Positions 42,990-51,284 of a stretch of DNA of 64,000 nucleotides are shown piece by piece; positions within the stretch are counted from its first letter, which is position 1; the number at the start of each line of letters is the position of its first letter. This stretch comes from Desulfotruncus arcticus DSM 17038 (GTDB lineage Bacteria; Bacillota; Desulfotomaculia; Desulfotomaculales; Desulfallaceae). The position numbers and the translations under genes are program-made. The stretch is from NCBI RefSeq assembly GCF_900113335.1, contig NZ_FOOX01000003.1:1-64000 (forward strand). The letters run 5' to 3'. The notes under the pieces were generated by a model. The model made no database searches. It was not told the DNA's origin and saw nothing but the letters and a program-made list of their open reading frames with translations.

Positions 42990-44135
42990 ATGCATAATGT
43001 ATACATAAATAAAATTGCAGCATTTTTACCAAATGAACCTGTTTCCAATGAGGAAATGGAAGATGTGTTGGGAATGATTAGTAATAAACCGTCAAGGGCA
43101 AGAGCTATTGTTTTGAAAAGTAATGGTATCAAAACAAGGTATTATGTAATTGATAAAAAAACCAAAACAGTTTCTTACAATAATGCTCAGATTACTGCAA
43201 ATGCTGTTAAAGCGTTAGAGGATAATAGTTTTAAATTAAGTGACATAGAATGTCTTATTTGTGGTACCAGTACTCCCGACCAGCTATTGCCCAACCATGC
43301 ACTTATGACTCAAGGAGAGCTTAAATTAAGCAATATTGAGGCAGTTGCAACTGCGGGAATTTGTTTGTCCGGGGTTACTTCACTAAAATATGGGTATATG
43401 AGCATTTTAGCTGGATTAAAAAAGAATGCTGTAGTAACCGGCTCTGAAGCTGCCTCATTAATAATGACAGATAAAAATTTTCATCAAGAAATAGAATCTA
43501 AAATACAAGAGTTGGAAAAAAGAAAAGTAATTGCTTTTGAGAAAGATTTCTTAAGGTGGATGTTATCTGATGGTGCAGGTGCAGTCTTGTTGGAAAATGT
43601 GCCGAATAAAGATAGTATTTCTTTAAAGATCAATTGGATAGAAATATTATCATATGCCGGGGAAATGCCGGTTTGCATGTATTGCGGCGGAAAGAAAGAG
43701 GATGAAAGGTTCATTGGGTGGAGAGAGGTTGGGAGCATTGAAAAAGTCATGCATGAATCTTTGCTCTCATTGCAACAGGATGTCAGGTTATTAAATCATA
43801 ACATCATGTATTATACTGTTGAAAAGCCCTTATTTGAGATAATTAAAAAACGAAATATAAAAGAAAGTGAAATTGATTATTTTCTTCCGCATTATTCGTC
43901 TCAATATTTTAGAGATAAAGTTTATGAAGCACTTAAAAAGATCGGTTTTGAGATACCGTTTGATAAATGGTTTACAAACCTTCCTTATAAAGGGAATACG
44001 GGTGCAGCTTCTATTTACATAATGTTGGAGGAGTTGTTTAATTCAGGTAAACTCAAACAGGGTGATAAAATTTTATGCTATGTACCGGAAAGTGGGAGGT
44101 TTTCTACTAGCTTTTTCTTGCTTGAAACAGTTTAA
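42990..44135 (+). CDS. FabH/DarB-like 3-oxoacyl-ACP synthase III
   Basis: A 381-residue thiolase-fold ketosynthase. Catalytic cysteine is in TAGICLSGV (about residue 126), histidine in FLPHYSSQ (about 300), and asparagine in YKGNTGAAS (about 332), giving a Cys-His-Asn triad. The opening INKIAAFLPNEPVSNEEMEDVLGMI and SRARAIVLKSNGIKTRYY are those of the DarB/StlD-type ketosynthases known from dialkylresorcinol pathways, not of housekeeping FabH. No DarA-type cyclase, ACP or other pathway gene is near. The substrate and product are unknown. Starts 22 bases after the kinase, with GGGAG upstream, so the two are likely cotranscribed. Confidence 0.82.
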   Translation: MHNVYINKIAAFLPNEPVSNEEMEDVLGMISNKPSRARAIVLKSNGIKTRYYVIDKKTKTVSYNNAQITANAVKALEDNSFKLSDIECLICGTSTPDQLLPNHALMTQGELKLSNIEAVATAGICLSGVTSLKYGYMSILAGLKKNAVVTGSEAASLIMTDKNFHQEIESKIQELEKRKVIAFEKDFLRWMLSDGAGAVLLENVPNKDSISLKINWIEILSYAGEMPVCMYCGGKKEDERFIGWREVGSIEKVMHESLLSLQQDVRLLNHNIMYYTVEKPLFEIIKKRNIKESEIDYFLPHYSSQYFRDKVYEALKKIGFEIPFDKWFTNLPYKGNTGAASIYIMLEELFNSGKLKQGDKILCYVPESGRFSTSFFLLETV

Positions 44136-44166
44136 AGCACTAATTTATCTGAAATTGCCGAGCATG

Positions 44167-44205
44167 CCAGTTTCTCCTTTATTAAAAGGAAAAGCTGGTT
44201 TTTTT
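44167..44205 (+). terminator. Rho-independent terminator after the ketosynthase
   Basis: CCAGTTTCTCCTTT (44167-44180) and AAAGGAAAAGCTGG (44185-44198) form a stem with one inner mismatch, then a run of seven T. Confidence 0.85.
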
Positions 44206-44363
44206 AATGGCATAGTATGGGTATAAGTTTTCAAGAAAGCTGATTACTTTTATCCATAAAAAAGTTTAACAGGAGTAAAGAAAATGATTAGTGCGGTCGA
44301 TAAAAAGATTATCAGAACACTTTATCATGAGCAAAAAAAAAATCTATGAAAGAAGGTTGTTTG

Positions 44364-45806
44364 GTGAAAAGAATAATTACCTTGTTTTTATCGGTAGCTT
44401 TTGTAATTGGAATGATTTTACCTAATATGGCTTGCGCAGGTATTCAAGAAAATACTTGCTGCTATTCTGTACTGTTTAATGAAAATAAGATTCCCAATGA
44501 TTTTAATGCTAAGCTGGCAGCTTGTGCAGGGGAAATTACTTATACTGTTCCTGAAATAGGATTTGCACAGGTAAACGGCGATTATAAAATCTTTTCGGAA
44601 CTAAAGAGCTTGCCATCGGTAAGCTTGATTAATCCTTCAGTTTCTTGGTCCATGCCTAAAGTTAAAGAAAACGGAATGAAAAGTAATTTAACCCTGGATA
44701 CTGACCAATCTTCCTTATGGGACCTCGAATGGGATATTAAACGTGTTACAGAAAATGGCGCAAGTTACTTATTAGGAACCGGTTCCCATAACGTCGTTGT
44801 AGGGATTATTGACAGTGGCATTGATCGTGATCACCCTGATTTGCTTGCCAACCTGTTGCCGGGCTCAAAGAATTTTGTTCCCGCTGGTGGATATAGGAAT
44901 ACGGAACCAGATGAAACAGGTGGTATTGATGCATTTGATGATAAAACGGGCCATGGTAGTCATGTTGCCGGCGCCATTTCAGCACATGGAAAGATGTTGG
45001 GTGTGGCACCGGACACAGGAATTCGCGCTTACCGCGTATTTGGGGAATCCCTGGCTGAAACAGCCTGGATTACTGCCGCTATTACAGCTGCAGCAAATGA
45101 TGGGGTCGATGTTATTTCAATGAGTCTGGGTGATTTTGCTGTAAAAGGACAAGTCTTTTATACCGACCCTTTAACCGGAGAGAAGGTTGCATTGGGAAAT
45201 GATATCGCTGATTTCGCAGCTTACAAAAGAGCTATCCAATATGCCATAAATAAAGGTAGTTTAGTGGTGCTGGCGGCTGGTAACGAAGGTATAAATTTGA
45301 CAGCGAAAGGGAAGGTGACCGACTATCTGAACTCCGTATATGGTGACGATGGTTTAAGTTTTGTGGGGGCGGGATTTGAAGTGCCCGGTACGATTCCCGG
45401 GGTAGTGACAGTATCCGCAACAGGACCTGATGATGCTTTAGCTTTATACTCTAATTTTGGGCCGGGTTTTATTGATATTGCCGCCCCGGGCGGCAACATC
45501 TCCGGGCTACTTGAGTATCAGCAAAATGGTAAGCTTGATGAATACTATGATAAGCAACTTTATAAAAACGAGTTTTGTTTCAGCACAGACAACCAAGGAG
45601 GTTATGCTTACAACGTGGGTACGTCTATGGCAGTGCCAAAAGTAGCTGCTGTTGCCGCCTTAATTATTGACAAATATGGTAAGATAGGACCCCGCAAAGT
45701 AGCGGAAATGCTCTATAAACAGAGCGTTGAACCGGTACGCGGGAAGGAGCAGGCTTATTTGGGAAGCGGCCGCTTGAATGCGGTTAAAGCTTTGACTGCG
45801 GAATAG
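44364..45806 (+). CDS. Secreted subtilisin-like serine protease (S8 family)
   Basis: A protein of about 480 residues with a signal peptide (KRIITLFLSVAFVIGMILPNMACA). The catalytic triad is complete: Asp in GIIDSGIDRDHPDL, His in GHGSHVAGAIS, and Ser in GTSMAVPKVAA; the oxyanion asparagine is in LAAGNEG. A propeptide of about 100 residues lies between. GTG at 44364 has AAGAAGG seven bases upstream; ATG at 44346 is possible. It follows its own promoter region after a terminator. It may act on extracellular protein or on peptides, but no partner is apparent. Confidence 0.87.
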   Translation: MKRIITLFLSVAFVIGMILPNMACAGIQENTCCYSVLFNENKIPNDFNAKLAACAGEITYTVPEIGFAQVNGDYKIFSELKSLPSVSLINPSVSWSMPKVKENGMKSNLTLDTDQSSLWDLEWDIKRVTENGASYLLGTGSHNVVVGIIDSGIDRDHPDLLANLLPGSKNFVPAGGYRNTEPDETGGIDAFDDKTGHGSHVAGAISAHGKMLGVAPDTGIRAYRVFGESLAETAWITAAITAAANDGVDVISMSLGDFAVKGQVFYTDPLTGEKVALGNDIADFAAYKRAIQYAINKGSLVVLAAGNEGINLTAKGKVTDYLNSVYGDDGLSFVGAGFEVPGTIPGVVTVSATGPDDALALYSNFGPGFIDIAAPGGNISGLLEYQQNGKLDEYYDKQLYKNEFCFSTDNQGGYAYNVGTSMAVPKVAAVAALIIDKYGKIGPRKVAEMLYKQSVEPVRGKEQAYLGSGRLNAVKALTAE

Positions 45807-45852
45807 CTGTCAAATGCGGTTGGTGGGTTCAGAAAATACTGCGCAAGAAATC

Positions 45853-45890
45853 AACGCCTTCATGTTTTAGACTGAGGGCGTTTTCTATTT
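45853..45890 (+). terminator. Rho-independent terminator after the subtilase
   Basis: AACGCCTTCA (45853-45862) pairs with TGAGGGCGTT (45873-45882) over 10 positions, including one G-U, followed by TTCTATTTTT. Confidence 0.8.
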
Positions 45891-45951
45891 TTAACCAATG
45901 TAAATCCAGACAAGATCATGTACTAATTGAACACGAATTTACCGTTTTTAC

Positions 45952-45992
45952 ACAATAAATATGGACAATTAGCTTTAATATTGTTAATTTAA
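45952..45992 (+). promoter_or_regulatory. Shared upstream motif, DUF1616 operon copy
   Basis: A 41-base block that is 34/41 identical to 51151-51191, upstream of the secreted-protein gene. It contains AAATATGGACAA (45957-45968), also found before agrC. It lies 139 bases from the DUF1616 start. I read it as a candidate binding site for the LytTR regulator encoded by the agr operon. Confidence 0.6.
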
Positions 45993-46024
45993 TGTCTGTC
46001 CCGTCTTTTTGCTTCAATTTTTAG

Positions 46025-46072
46025 TTGGGGACATTCATGTGTTGGGGACATCCCCAAAAGGGATGTGTCCCC
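46025..46072. repeat. GGGGACA stem-loop repeat
   Basis: TTGGGGACATTC (46025-46036) is followed by TTGGGGACATCCC (46042-46054) and the complementary GGGATGTGTCCCC (46060-46072). The last two form a stem with a five-base loop. It belongs to the dispersed GGGGACA repeat family in this window. It sits just ahead of the DUF1616 gene and overlaps the region where its leader should be. Confidence 0.65.
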
Positions 46073-46095
46073 TTTTCTTAAAAGGGGTTGAATTT

Positions 46096-46935
46096 TTGAG
46101 GATAGAAATCAAAAACGAGTTTTCTTTCATACTATTTCTTTCTGTTACTTTAGCGATATTAATTGTTTTTGATATAAACGGAACTGCGCGGGTTGCTTTG
46201 GGATTGCCTTTTGTTCTGTTTTTCCCCGGTTATGCCTTAATAGCGGCTCTGTTTCCAGCCAGGGGCGATATTGACGACATTGAGCGGGTTGCTTTGAGCT
46301 TTGGCCTAAGTATTGCCGTGGTACCGCTTTTGGGTCTCATGCTGAATTACACCCCATGGGGAATAAGGCTTTACCCCGTACTGTTGACGCTTTTGATTTT
46401 AACCATCCTGCTGTCCGTTATCACAGTTTACCGAAGAAATAAACTTTCCTTTGAAGAACGTTTTATGGTTACTTTAAACTTAAAAACGATCAAATGGGGC
46501 AGCTTTTCCAGGTTGGATAAAATTCTCTCGGTGGCGCTGGTGGGAACCATTATATTTGCGGTAGGCAGCCTTTATTATGTCGCAACTACGCCAAAAGTTG
46601 GTGAGAAGTTCACGGAGTTCTACATTTTGGGCCCTGGCGGGAAGGCGGAGGGTTACCCTCGGGATATGAAAACGGGTGAAGAAAAGGAAGTTATCCTGGG
46701 AACTGTTAATCACGAACACCGCCCGGTCTCCTATACCGCCGAAGTGCGGGTGAACGGTTATGTGAAGAAACGATTGGGCCCTTTTGAATTAAACCATGAA
46801 GGAAAAAGGGAAGAAACCGTTAGCTTTAGCGCAAACGAGCCCCATGAAAATATGAAGGTCGAGTTTTTACTATTTAAAAATGGAGAGAGCGATCCTTATC
46901 GCTCTCTGCACTTGTGGGTGGATGTCCGTGAGTAG
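46096..46935 (+). CDS. DUF1616 membrane protein
   Basis: A 279-residue protein. Three to four helices near the start (FILFLSVTLAILIVFDING, GLPFVLFFPGYALIAALFP and others) match the DUF1616 region, and after a fourth helix at about 155 comes an extracellular beta domain of about 120 residues. DUF1616 proteins are widespread in archaea and Clostridia, with no settled function. The TTG at 46096 is preferred, with AAAAGGGG upstream; the longer frame from 46009 runs through a repeat. The end overlaps the CPBP gene by eight bases. Confidence 0.75.
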   Translation: MRIEIKNEFSFILFLSVTLAILIVFDINGTARVALGLPFVLFFPGYALIAALFPARGDIDDIERVALSFGLSIAVVPLLGLMLNYTPWGIRLYPVLLTLLILTILLSVITVYRRNKLSFEERFMVTLNLKTIKWGSFSRLDKILSVALVGTIIFAVGSLYYVATTPKVGEKFTEFYILGPGGKAEGYPRDMKTGEEKEVILGTVNHEHRPVSYTAEVRVNGYVKKRLGPFELNHEGKREETVSFSANEPHENMKVEFLLFKNGESDPYRSLHLWVDVRE

Positions 46936-47740
46936 AATACAGATGCTTGTTAAAAAATGGGATCCCGTTATCAAAAGCGCTGCTTCCAGTAAAGATCATT
47001 TTTTTATCTGGTTGTATGCGGCCGCCGTCACTGCCGCGGAGATTGTTACAGCCTATTACGACCCGCTGTACGGGATCTCCTGTCATGTGGTTTTGCTGGT
47101 GGCCTTGCTTGCACATGCATCCCTGGCTTATAAGCAAACAATAAACCTGATATATCTGTCATTATCCCTGGCTCCAATGATCCGCATCATGAGTCTTTCC
47201 ATGCCCCTGACCGGTATTCCGCTCATGTACTGGTACCTGATCATCAGTTTACCACTCTTTGCCGCCGCCGCTACGGTGATGAGATTTGCCGGCTTTAAGC
47301 CCCGGGAAATTGGGCTGACAGTGGGTAACCTGCCCCTTCAGTTGCTGGTGGCCTTTTTGGGGGTGCCGTTGGGTTTGCTGGAGTACCTGATTTTAAAACC
47401 CGATCCCCTGGTCACGCAGCTTACCTTCCAGCACGTCTGGCTTCCAGCTCTGATCTTACTTGTAAGCACAGGATTTTTGGAAGAATTTATTTTTCGCGGG
47501 GTTATGTACCGTGCGGCTGTGGAAACATTCGGCAAGTGGTACAGTATTATCTATGTCAGCCTTATATTTGGGGTGCTGCACATCACCCACCGTTCACCGT
47601 TGGACCTTGTTTTCGTTTTTGCCGTTGCGCTGCTTTTTTCCATAATCGTTGGCTTTTTTAGATCTCTTTTGGGGGTCTCACTGGCTCACGGATTAACGAA
47701 TATTGGTTTATATATTATCTGGCCGTATCTTTTGAGATAA
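46928..47740 (+). CDS. CPBP-family intramembrane metalloprotease
   Basis: A 270-residue protein with about seven membrane helices. The three CPBP motifs are intact: EEFIFRG with the two glutamates, FGVLH, and HGLTN. CPBP (Rce1/Abi-type) proteases cleave within or near membranes. Some act in bacteriocin immunity or peptide maturation. GTG at 46928 has GGTGG five bases upstream and couples it to the DUF1616 gene. The operon shares an upstream motif with the agr genes that follow. Confidence 0.85.
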   Translation: MSRIQMLVKKWDPVIKSAASSKDHFFIWLYAAAVTAAEIVTAYYDPLYGISCHVVLLVALLAHASLAYKQTINLIYLSLSLAPMIRIMSLSMPLTGIPLMYWYLIISLPLFAAAATVMRFAGFKPREIGLTVGNLPLQLLVAFLGVPLGLLEYLILKPDPLVTQLTFQHVWLPALILLVSTGFLEEFIFRGVMYRAAVETFGKWYSIIYVSLIFGVLHITHRSPLDLVFVFAVALLFSIIVGFFRSLLGVSLAHGLTNIGLYIIWPYLLR

Positions 47741-47944
47741 AAATATAAGTTGAAGATATTCCTTCCAAAAATTTTTTCCCTGCGACCCTTAAAACTAAAT
47801 AACATTAGCGTATTTAACTAGTGAGTATTATTGATCCAAATCACGGAAAAGCCTATTGTGGTTTTCCAGCCCTGGAATAATCAAACCGAACTGTCAGGCG
47901 GTCTCTAAAAAAATCTATGATAGCTTTTTTTATAATAGCAAAAT

Positions 47945-47976
47945 TCCGCTGCCGACGAGCTGCAAGCGGATTTTTT
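47945..47976 (+). terminator. Rho-independent terminator
   Basis: TCCGCT (47945-47950) pairs with AGCGGA (47965-47970) with some inner pairing, followed by six T. It lies between the CPBP operon and agr. The rest of the 370-base gap has no gene. Confidence 0.75.
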
Positions 47977-47996
47977 GTGCTTTATTTATTTAATGC

Positions 47997-48036
47997 AAAT
48001 ATAGACAAGAAAATGTAACTTTTAAACAAGAAAATG
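47997..48036 (+). promoter_or_regulatory. Candidate LytTR-regulator site before agrC
   Basis: AAATATAGACAA (47997-48008) is shared with the two other promoters. Within the region, TAGACAAGAAAATG (48002-48015) and TAAACAAGAAAATG (48023-48036) are direct repeats of 14 bases with exactly 21 bases between their starts. Two direct repeats on one helix face at this spacing is the pattern bound by LytTR proteins such as AgrA. Self-regulation of the operon is the simplest reading. Confidence 0.65.
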
Positions 48037-48114
48037 CACTATTTGGACATGGCTGGCAGGAATCGGCTGCTTTTCAAGTAAATTAAAGTTTAGGAAATAA
48101 GGAAGGTAACCTTT

Positions 48115-49488
48115 TTGGATACAATGACTCTCTTATCTCTGCTAATGGTTTCGTTTCCTGAAGCGATTATGGTAGCCACCCTGGGATTTCTGCTGGTGGG
48201 ACTTAAGCCCTGGTGGCGCGACTTACTTATAATTGGGTTCTTACAGGCGGGTTTTGCTTATATTATCCGGTTCTTGCCGGTGCCTTTCGGGTTTCACTCA
48301 ATCCTTGGCATAATTTTATTCACTCTAAATATTCGCCTGGTTACCCGCCTGCCATACAGGATAGTAATACTTGCATCTTTACTTGGCCTGATCTTTTACG
48401 GCTCGGTAGAAACAGTAGCGATACAGTTTATGTTGCATATCAAAGGTTTTTCACTGACCGAGGTTTGGAATTATTCATTTGTAAGATTTTTATATTTCCT
48501 CCCTCAGGCCCTGGTCATGCTGATATTTATCGCAGCCTGTAAAATTTTTAATATCTCTCTAATTGGTTATACGCAAGATTATAGCCGTTTGGGACGCTTA
48601 TCAAGACAAGAAATTAAAAATAATTTGAAGGCCGACATTGTTAACAGGCATAATCTTGTTATCTTTGTAGTTGTTCTCCTGCCCGTACTTTTACTGGCGC
48701 TCTTAAACATGGTTTTTGAGGCTGCCAGGTTGAATATTTTTCCGGGAGAGCATTTTAATATCTTTAACGGGGTCTTTGGCGTATTCATCATTGTTTTAAC
48801 GGTACTGTCCACCGTCGCCGTTAAAAAAATCGGACAGTACGTGGAAAAAGATTATGAGGCCAAAAGAGCGGAGGAAAACTTAAAACAAATCAAACAATTG
48901 ATTGACTCATCCAGAAAGCAGAGACATGATTTTCACCATCAACTACAGACCATTTACGGACTGATTGAAGGCGGCGCATATGAGAGAGCGCGGGATTATA
49001 TCAGCAGGTTGTTCGGTGATATATCTAAAACCGGTGAATTGATCAAAACTGACAATTTTAGTATCAGCGCCATTCTCTATACTAAAATAGGACTGGCTGA
49101 AACCAGAAACATAGAAATGGAAATAGCCGTGGAATGCAGTCTTAAAGAATTGCCTTTAACTCCTCATGAAGCAAGCTCCTTGCTTGGGAACCTGATTGAT
49201 AATGCCCTGGAAGCTGTGGAAGATAACACCGGTGCATGCAGGCGGGTTAAAGTAAACATAACCCGTGCACAAGGAGTATTCGTAATCATAATAAGCAATA
49301 CCGGGAAGCCTATCGCTTCCGAAATCAGAGCAAATATGTTCAAAGCAGATTTTACTACTAAAAAAGAGCATTCCGGACTGGGTCTGGCAATTGTCAAAGA
49401 TATCGTAACCAAATGTCGTGGCAACATTGAGATTAGCAGCGACGCTGAGATAACAACCTTAACCGTTATCATACCTTTGAAAAAATGA
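48115..49488 (+). CDS. agrC: AgrC-like quorum-sensing histidine kinase (GHKL family)
   Basis: A 457-residue membrane sensor. Several hydrophobic helices fill the first 230 residues. RKQRHDFHHQLQTIYGLIEGG, with the phosphorylated histidine in RHDFHHQ, begins the kinase part at about 270. SSLLGNLIDNALEAVED and GLGLAIVKDIVTKCRG form the ATP-binding domain. It should detect the peptide made from agrD. TTG start with AAGGAAGGT seven bases upstream. It leads an agrC-B-D-A unit, so gene order differs from Staphylococcus agrBDCA. Confidence 0.88.
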   Translation: MDTMTLLSLLMVSFPEAIMVATLGFLLVGLKPWWRDLLIIGFLQAGFAYIIRFLPVPFGFHSILGIILFTLNIRLVTRLPYRIVILASLLGLIFYGSVETVAIQFMLHIKGFSLTEVWNYSFVRFLYFLPQALVMLIFIAACKIFNISLIGYTQDYSRLGRLSRQEIKNNLKADIVNRHNLVIFVVVLLPVLLLALLNMVFEAARLNIFPGEHFNIFNGVFGVFIIVLTVLSTVAVKKIGQYVEKDYEAKRAEENLKQIKQLIDSSRKQRHDFHHQLQTIYGLIEGGAYERARDYISRLFGDISKTGELIKTDNFSISAILYTKIGLAETRNIEMEIAVECSLKELPLTPHEASSLLGNLIDNALEAVEDNTGACRRVKVNITRAQGVFVIIISNTGKPIASEIRANMFKADFTTKKEHSGLGLAIVKDIVTKCRGNIEISSDAEITTLTVIIPLKK

Positions 49489-49499
49489 GGTGGAATTAA

Positions 49500-50159
49500 A
49501 TGAATATAAACCAACTGGCCACAGGAATTGCCAACTACCTGTCCAGGGAGCTGGCGCTGGATACTACTAAGATTGATACTATACGCTTTGGCCTGGAAAT
49601 TATTTTTGCCGCTCTCATTAAAGGGATTATCCTTATCAGTCTGGCCCACTTCTTAGGAATACTTCCCGAGGTAGTGTTTGCCATGGTTTGCGGTGCCATC
49701 TACCGCCTTCTAAGCGGCGGAGCCCACTGCGATGGGTACTGGAGATGCCTTACCCTGGGGGTTTTAACTTATCTTGGAGCCGGAGAACTGGGAATATATC
49801 TGGGGCCTTATTTATCAACCGATTTACTGGTATATGCACTGTTGACCGGATATTTACTATTTTTTGTTTGTGTTCTGATCTGGGTGCCGGGGGAGGTGCC
49901 TTATAAAAAATTTACAAGCATATCCGAAAGAAGCATGTTTAAAATTCTTTCGCTGATCTATCTTAGCTTATGGTTGGGGGTCAGTATAATTGTTATGCAT
50001 TATGTCAACCCATCCCTTGCCCTTGCGGGTCTTGTTGCTGTCATTATCCAGACAATTAGTTACTCCCCCCCGGGTTACAAAATAATATTCCTATTAGACA
50101 ACCTTTTAGCAGGATTATTTAAGGAAAGGAGGTGTCCCGTCAATGAAACTGAGCATTAA
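49500..50159 (+). CDS. agrB: AgrB-like peptide-processing protease
   Basis: A 219-residue integral membrane cysteine protease. The catalytic pair is His76 (SGGAHCDGYW) and Cys83 (WRCLTLG), matching His77 and Cys84 of S. aureus AgrB. It cuts the AgrD precursor and forms the thiolactone. Starts twelve bases after agrC; its end overlaps the agrD start by 17 bases. Confidence 0.9.
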   Translation: MNINQLATGIANYLSRELALDTTKIDTIRFGLEIIFAALIKGIILISLAHFLGILPEVVFAMVCGAIYRLLSGGAHCDGYWRCLTLGVLTYLGAGELGIYLGPYLSTDLLVYALLTGYLLFFVCVLIWVPGEVPYKKFTSISERSMFKILSLIYLSLWLGVSIIVMHYVNPSLALAGLVAVIIQTISYSPPGYKIIFLLDNLLAGLFKERRCPVNETEH

Positions 50160-50274
50160 AAGAATAATGTTTTCACCCATCGTTATGCTGGCTCTTTTTG
50201 TCGCCACCATCGGTGTCAAGCCAGCCTGCTTCTTTTGGTTTTACCAACCCGCCCCCCCCGTGAAATCCGAATAA
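50143..50274 (+). CDS. agrD: AgrD-like autoinducing peptide precursor
   Basis: A 43-residue precursor not found by a length cut-off. It has an N-terminal amphipathic membrane helix (MKLSIKRIMFSPIVMLALFV), then the core KPACFFWF and the tail YQPAPPVKSE. The usual AgrD rule (cysteine plus four residues, then a charged or polar stretch with P-x-x-P) predicts a five-membered thiolactone ring C-F-F-W-F with a short N-terminal tail. The ring is unusually aromatic. Ribosome site AAGGAGGTG lies eight bases upstream. It overlaps agrB and ends 19 bases before agrA. Confidence 0.88.
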   Translation: MKLSIKRIMFSPIVMLALFVATIGVKPACFFWFYQPAPPVKSE

Positions 50275-50293
50275 AGGAGGGGGGAAATTGCGT

Positions 50294-51061
50294 ATGGAAA
50301 TAACTGTCTTGATTGCCGAAGATGATCCGGACATGCGTTTTGTGATCAGAAAAGTGGTTGAAGAAGTTGAAGGCGTTAACGTCATTGGTGAAGCCGGGGA
50401 CGGGCTGGAGGCAATAAAGCTAATTAAAGAATTGCTGCCACAAGTGACTTTTTTGGATATCGACCTTCCGGGAAAAAACGGGGTTGAACTGGCCCGGGAA
50501 ATATTCGATATCAACCCCTGGACCATTATTGTATTTGCCACGGCTTTTAGCGAATTCAGAGGTGAAGCCTTTGACGTTTATGCTTTTGATTACCTGGTCA
50601 AACCCTTTAAAATGAACAGGGTCCGTCAGACAATGGATAGGATCAGATTGGTTTTGTCCGGAAAAGTTGCTGGCAGGCCAAATACTTACTCGAAAAAACT
50701 CGATAAAGATGTCGGCAGAAAACAATTGTTTAAAAATAATAGTAAATTTGTTTATTTGAATCTTGATGACATCATTTACATCACTAAGGAAGGTCGCAAA
50801 ACCACGATCTATTTTATCGGCGGTAAAATTAAAACAAATGATAAACTATCTGTTCTTGAAGAACAATTGGAAGGATACCCATTCTTTAGAAGTCATAGCG
50901 GGTTCATTGTAAATTTAAAGATGGTCAAAGAGCTTGTTCCGATGGGCAGAAGCAGTTATGAACTAGTTATGGAAAATACAAAAAATAGACCTTTAATAAC
51001 AGTTGAAAAATTTAAGGAGCTTGAAGAATTGACGAACAGCAAAGTTTTAAAGAGTAGTTGA
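50294..51061 (+). CDS. agrA: AgrA-like response regulator with LytTR domain
   Basis: A 255-residue regulator. The receiver domain (about 1-120) has DDPD acidic residues and the phosphorylated aspartate in VTFLDIDLPG. The LytTR DNA-binding domain begins at about 150 with KFVYLNLDDIIYITKEGRKTTIYF and ends with FFRSHSGFIVNLKMVKELVP. ATG at 50294 has GGAGGGGGG about nine bases upstream. It is the partner of the AgrC-like kinase. A perfect hairpin terminator overlaps its stop. Confidence 0.88.
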   Translation: MEITVLIAEDDPDMRFVIRKVVEEVEGVNVIGEAGDGLEAIKLIKELLPQVTFLDIDLPGKNGVELAREIFDINPWTIIVFATAFSEFRGEAFDVYAFDYLVKPFKMNRVRQTMDRIRLVLSGKVAGRPNTYSKKLDKDVGRKQLFKNNSKFVYLNLDDIIYITKEGRKTTIYFIGGKIKTNDKLSVLEEQLEGYPFFRSHSGFIVNLKMVKELVPMGRSSYELVMENTKNRPLITVEKFKELEELTNSKVLKSS

Positions 51062-51093
51062 AGGGTTCTAAATGAACCCTTCTTTTCTTTTTG
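51060..51093 (+). terminator. Rho-independent terminator of the agr operon
   Basis: GAAGGGTTC (51060-51068) and GAACCCTTC (51074-51082) form a perfect 9 bp stem with a five-base loop, followed by TTTTCTTTTT. It begins at the agrA stop codon. Confidence 0.9.
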
Positions 51094-51125
51094 CCGCTGC
51101 GAATCCAGACGGCATTTTGCAAGAA

Positions 51126-51191
51126 CTAGACGCGATAATGCTACATCTAGACAACAAATATAGACAATTAGTTCCAATATTGCTAACTTAA
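51126..51191 (+). promoter_or_regulatory. Candidate LytTR-regulator site before the secreted-protein gene
   Basis: CTAGAC occurs at 51126-51131 and 51147-51152, with 21 bases between starts. AAATATAGACAA follows at 51156-51167. The block 51151-51191 is 34/41 identical to 45952-45992 upstream of the DUF1616/CPBP operon. The site lies about 130 bases before the start codon, as in the other two promoters. Confidence 0.6.
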
Positions 51192-51284
51192 GATTGATTA
51201 GTTAACAAAAAGTTTTTGGGGGTGAACAAAAAATAATTATAACAAGAGTTGGTAGATGGAGCTAAAAGGAGGTAAAAGATAAAA

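Noticed and set aside
44284..44349. A 21-codon frame (MISAVDKKIIRTLYHEQ...) with a fair ribosome site before the subtilase gene
   Set aside because: It ends in a run of A and resembles only the first helix of many regulators; too short to support as a gene without conservation data.
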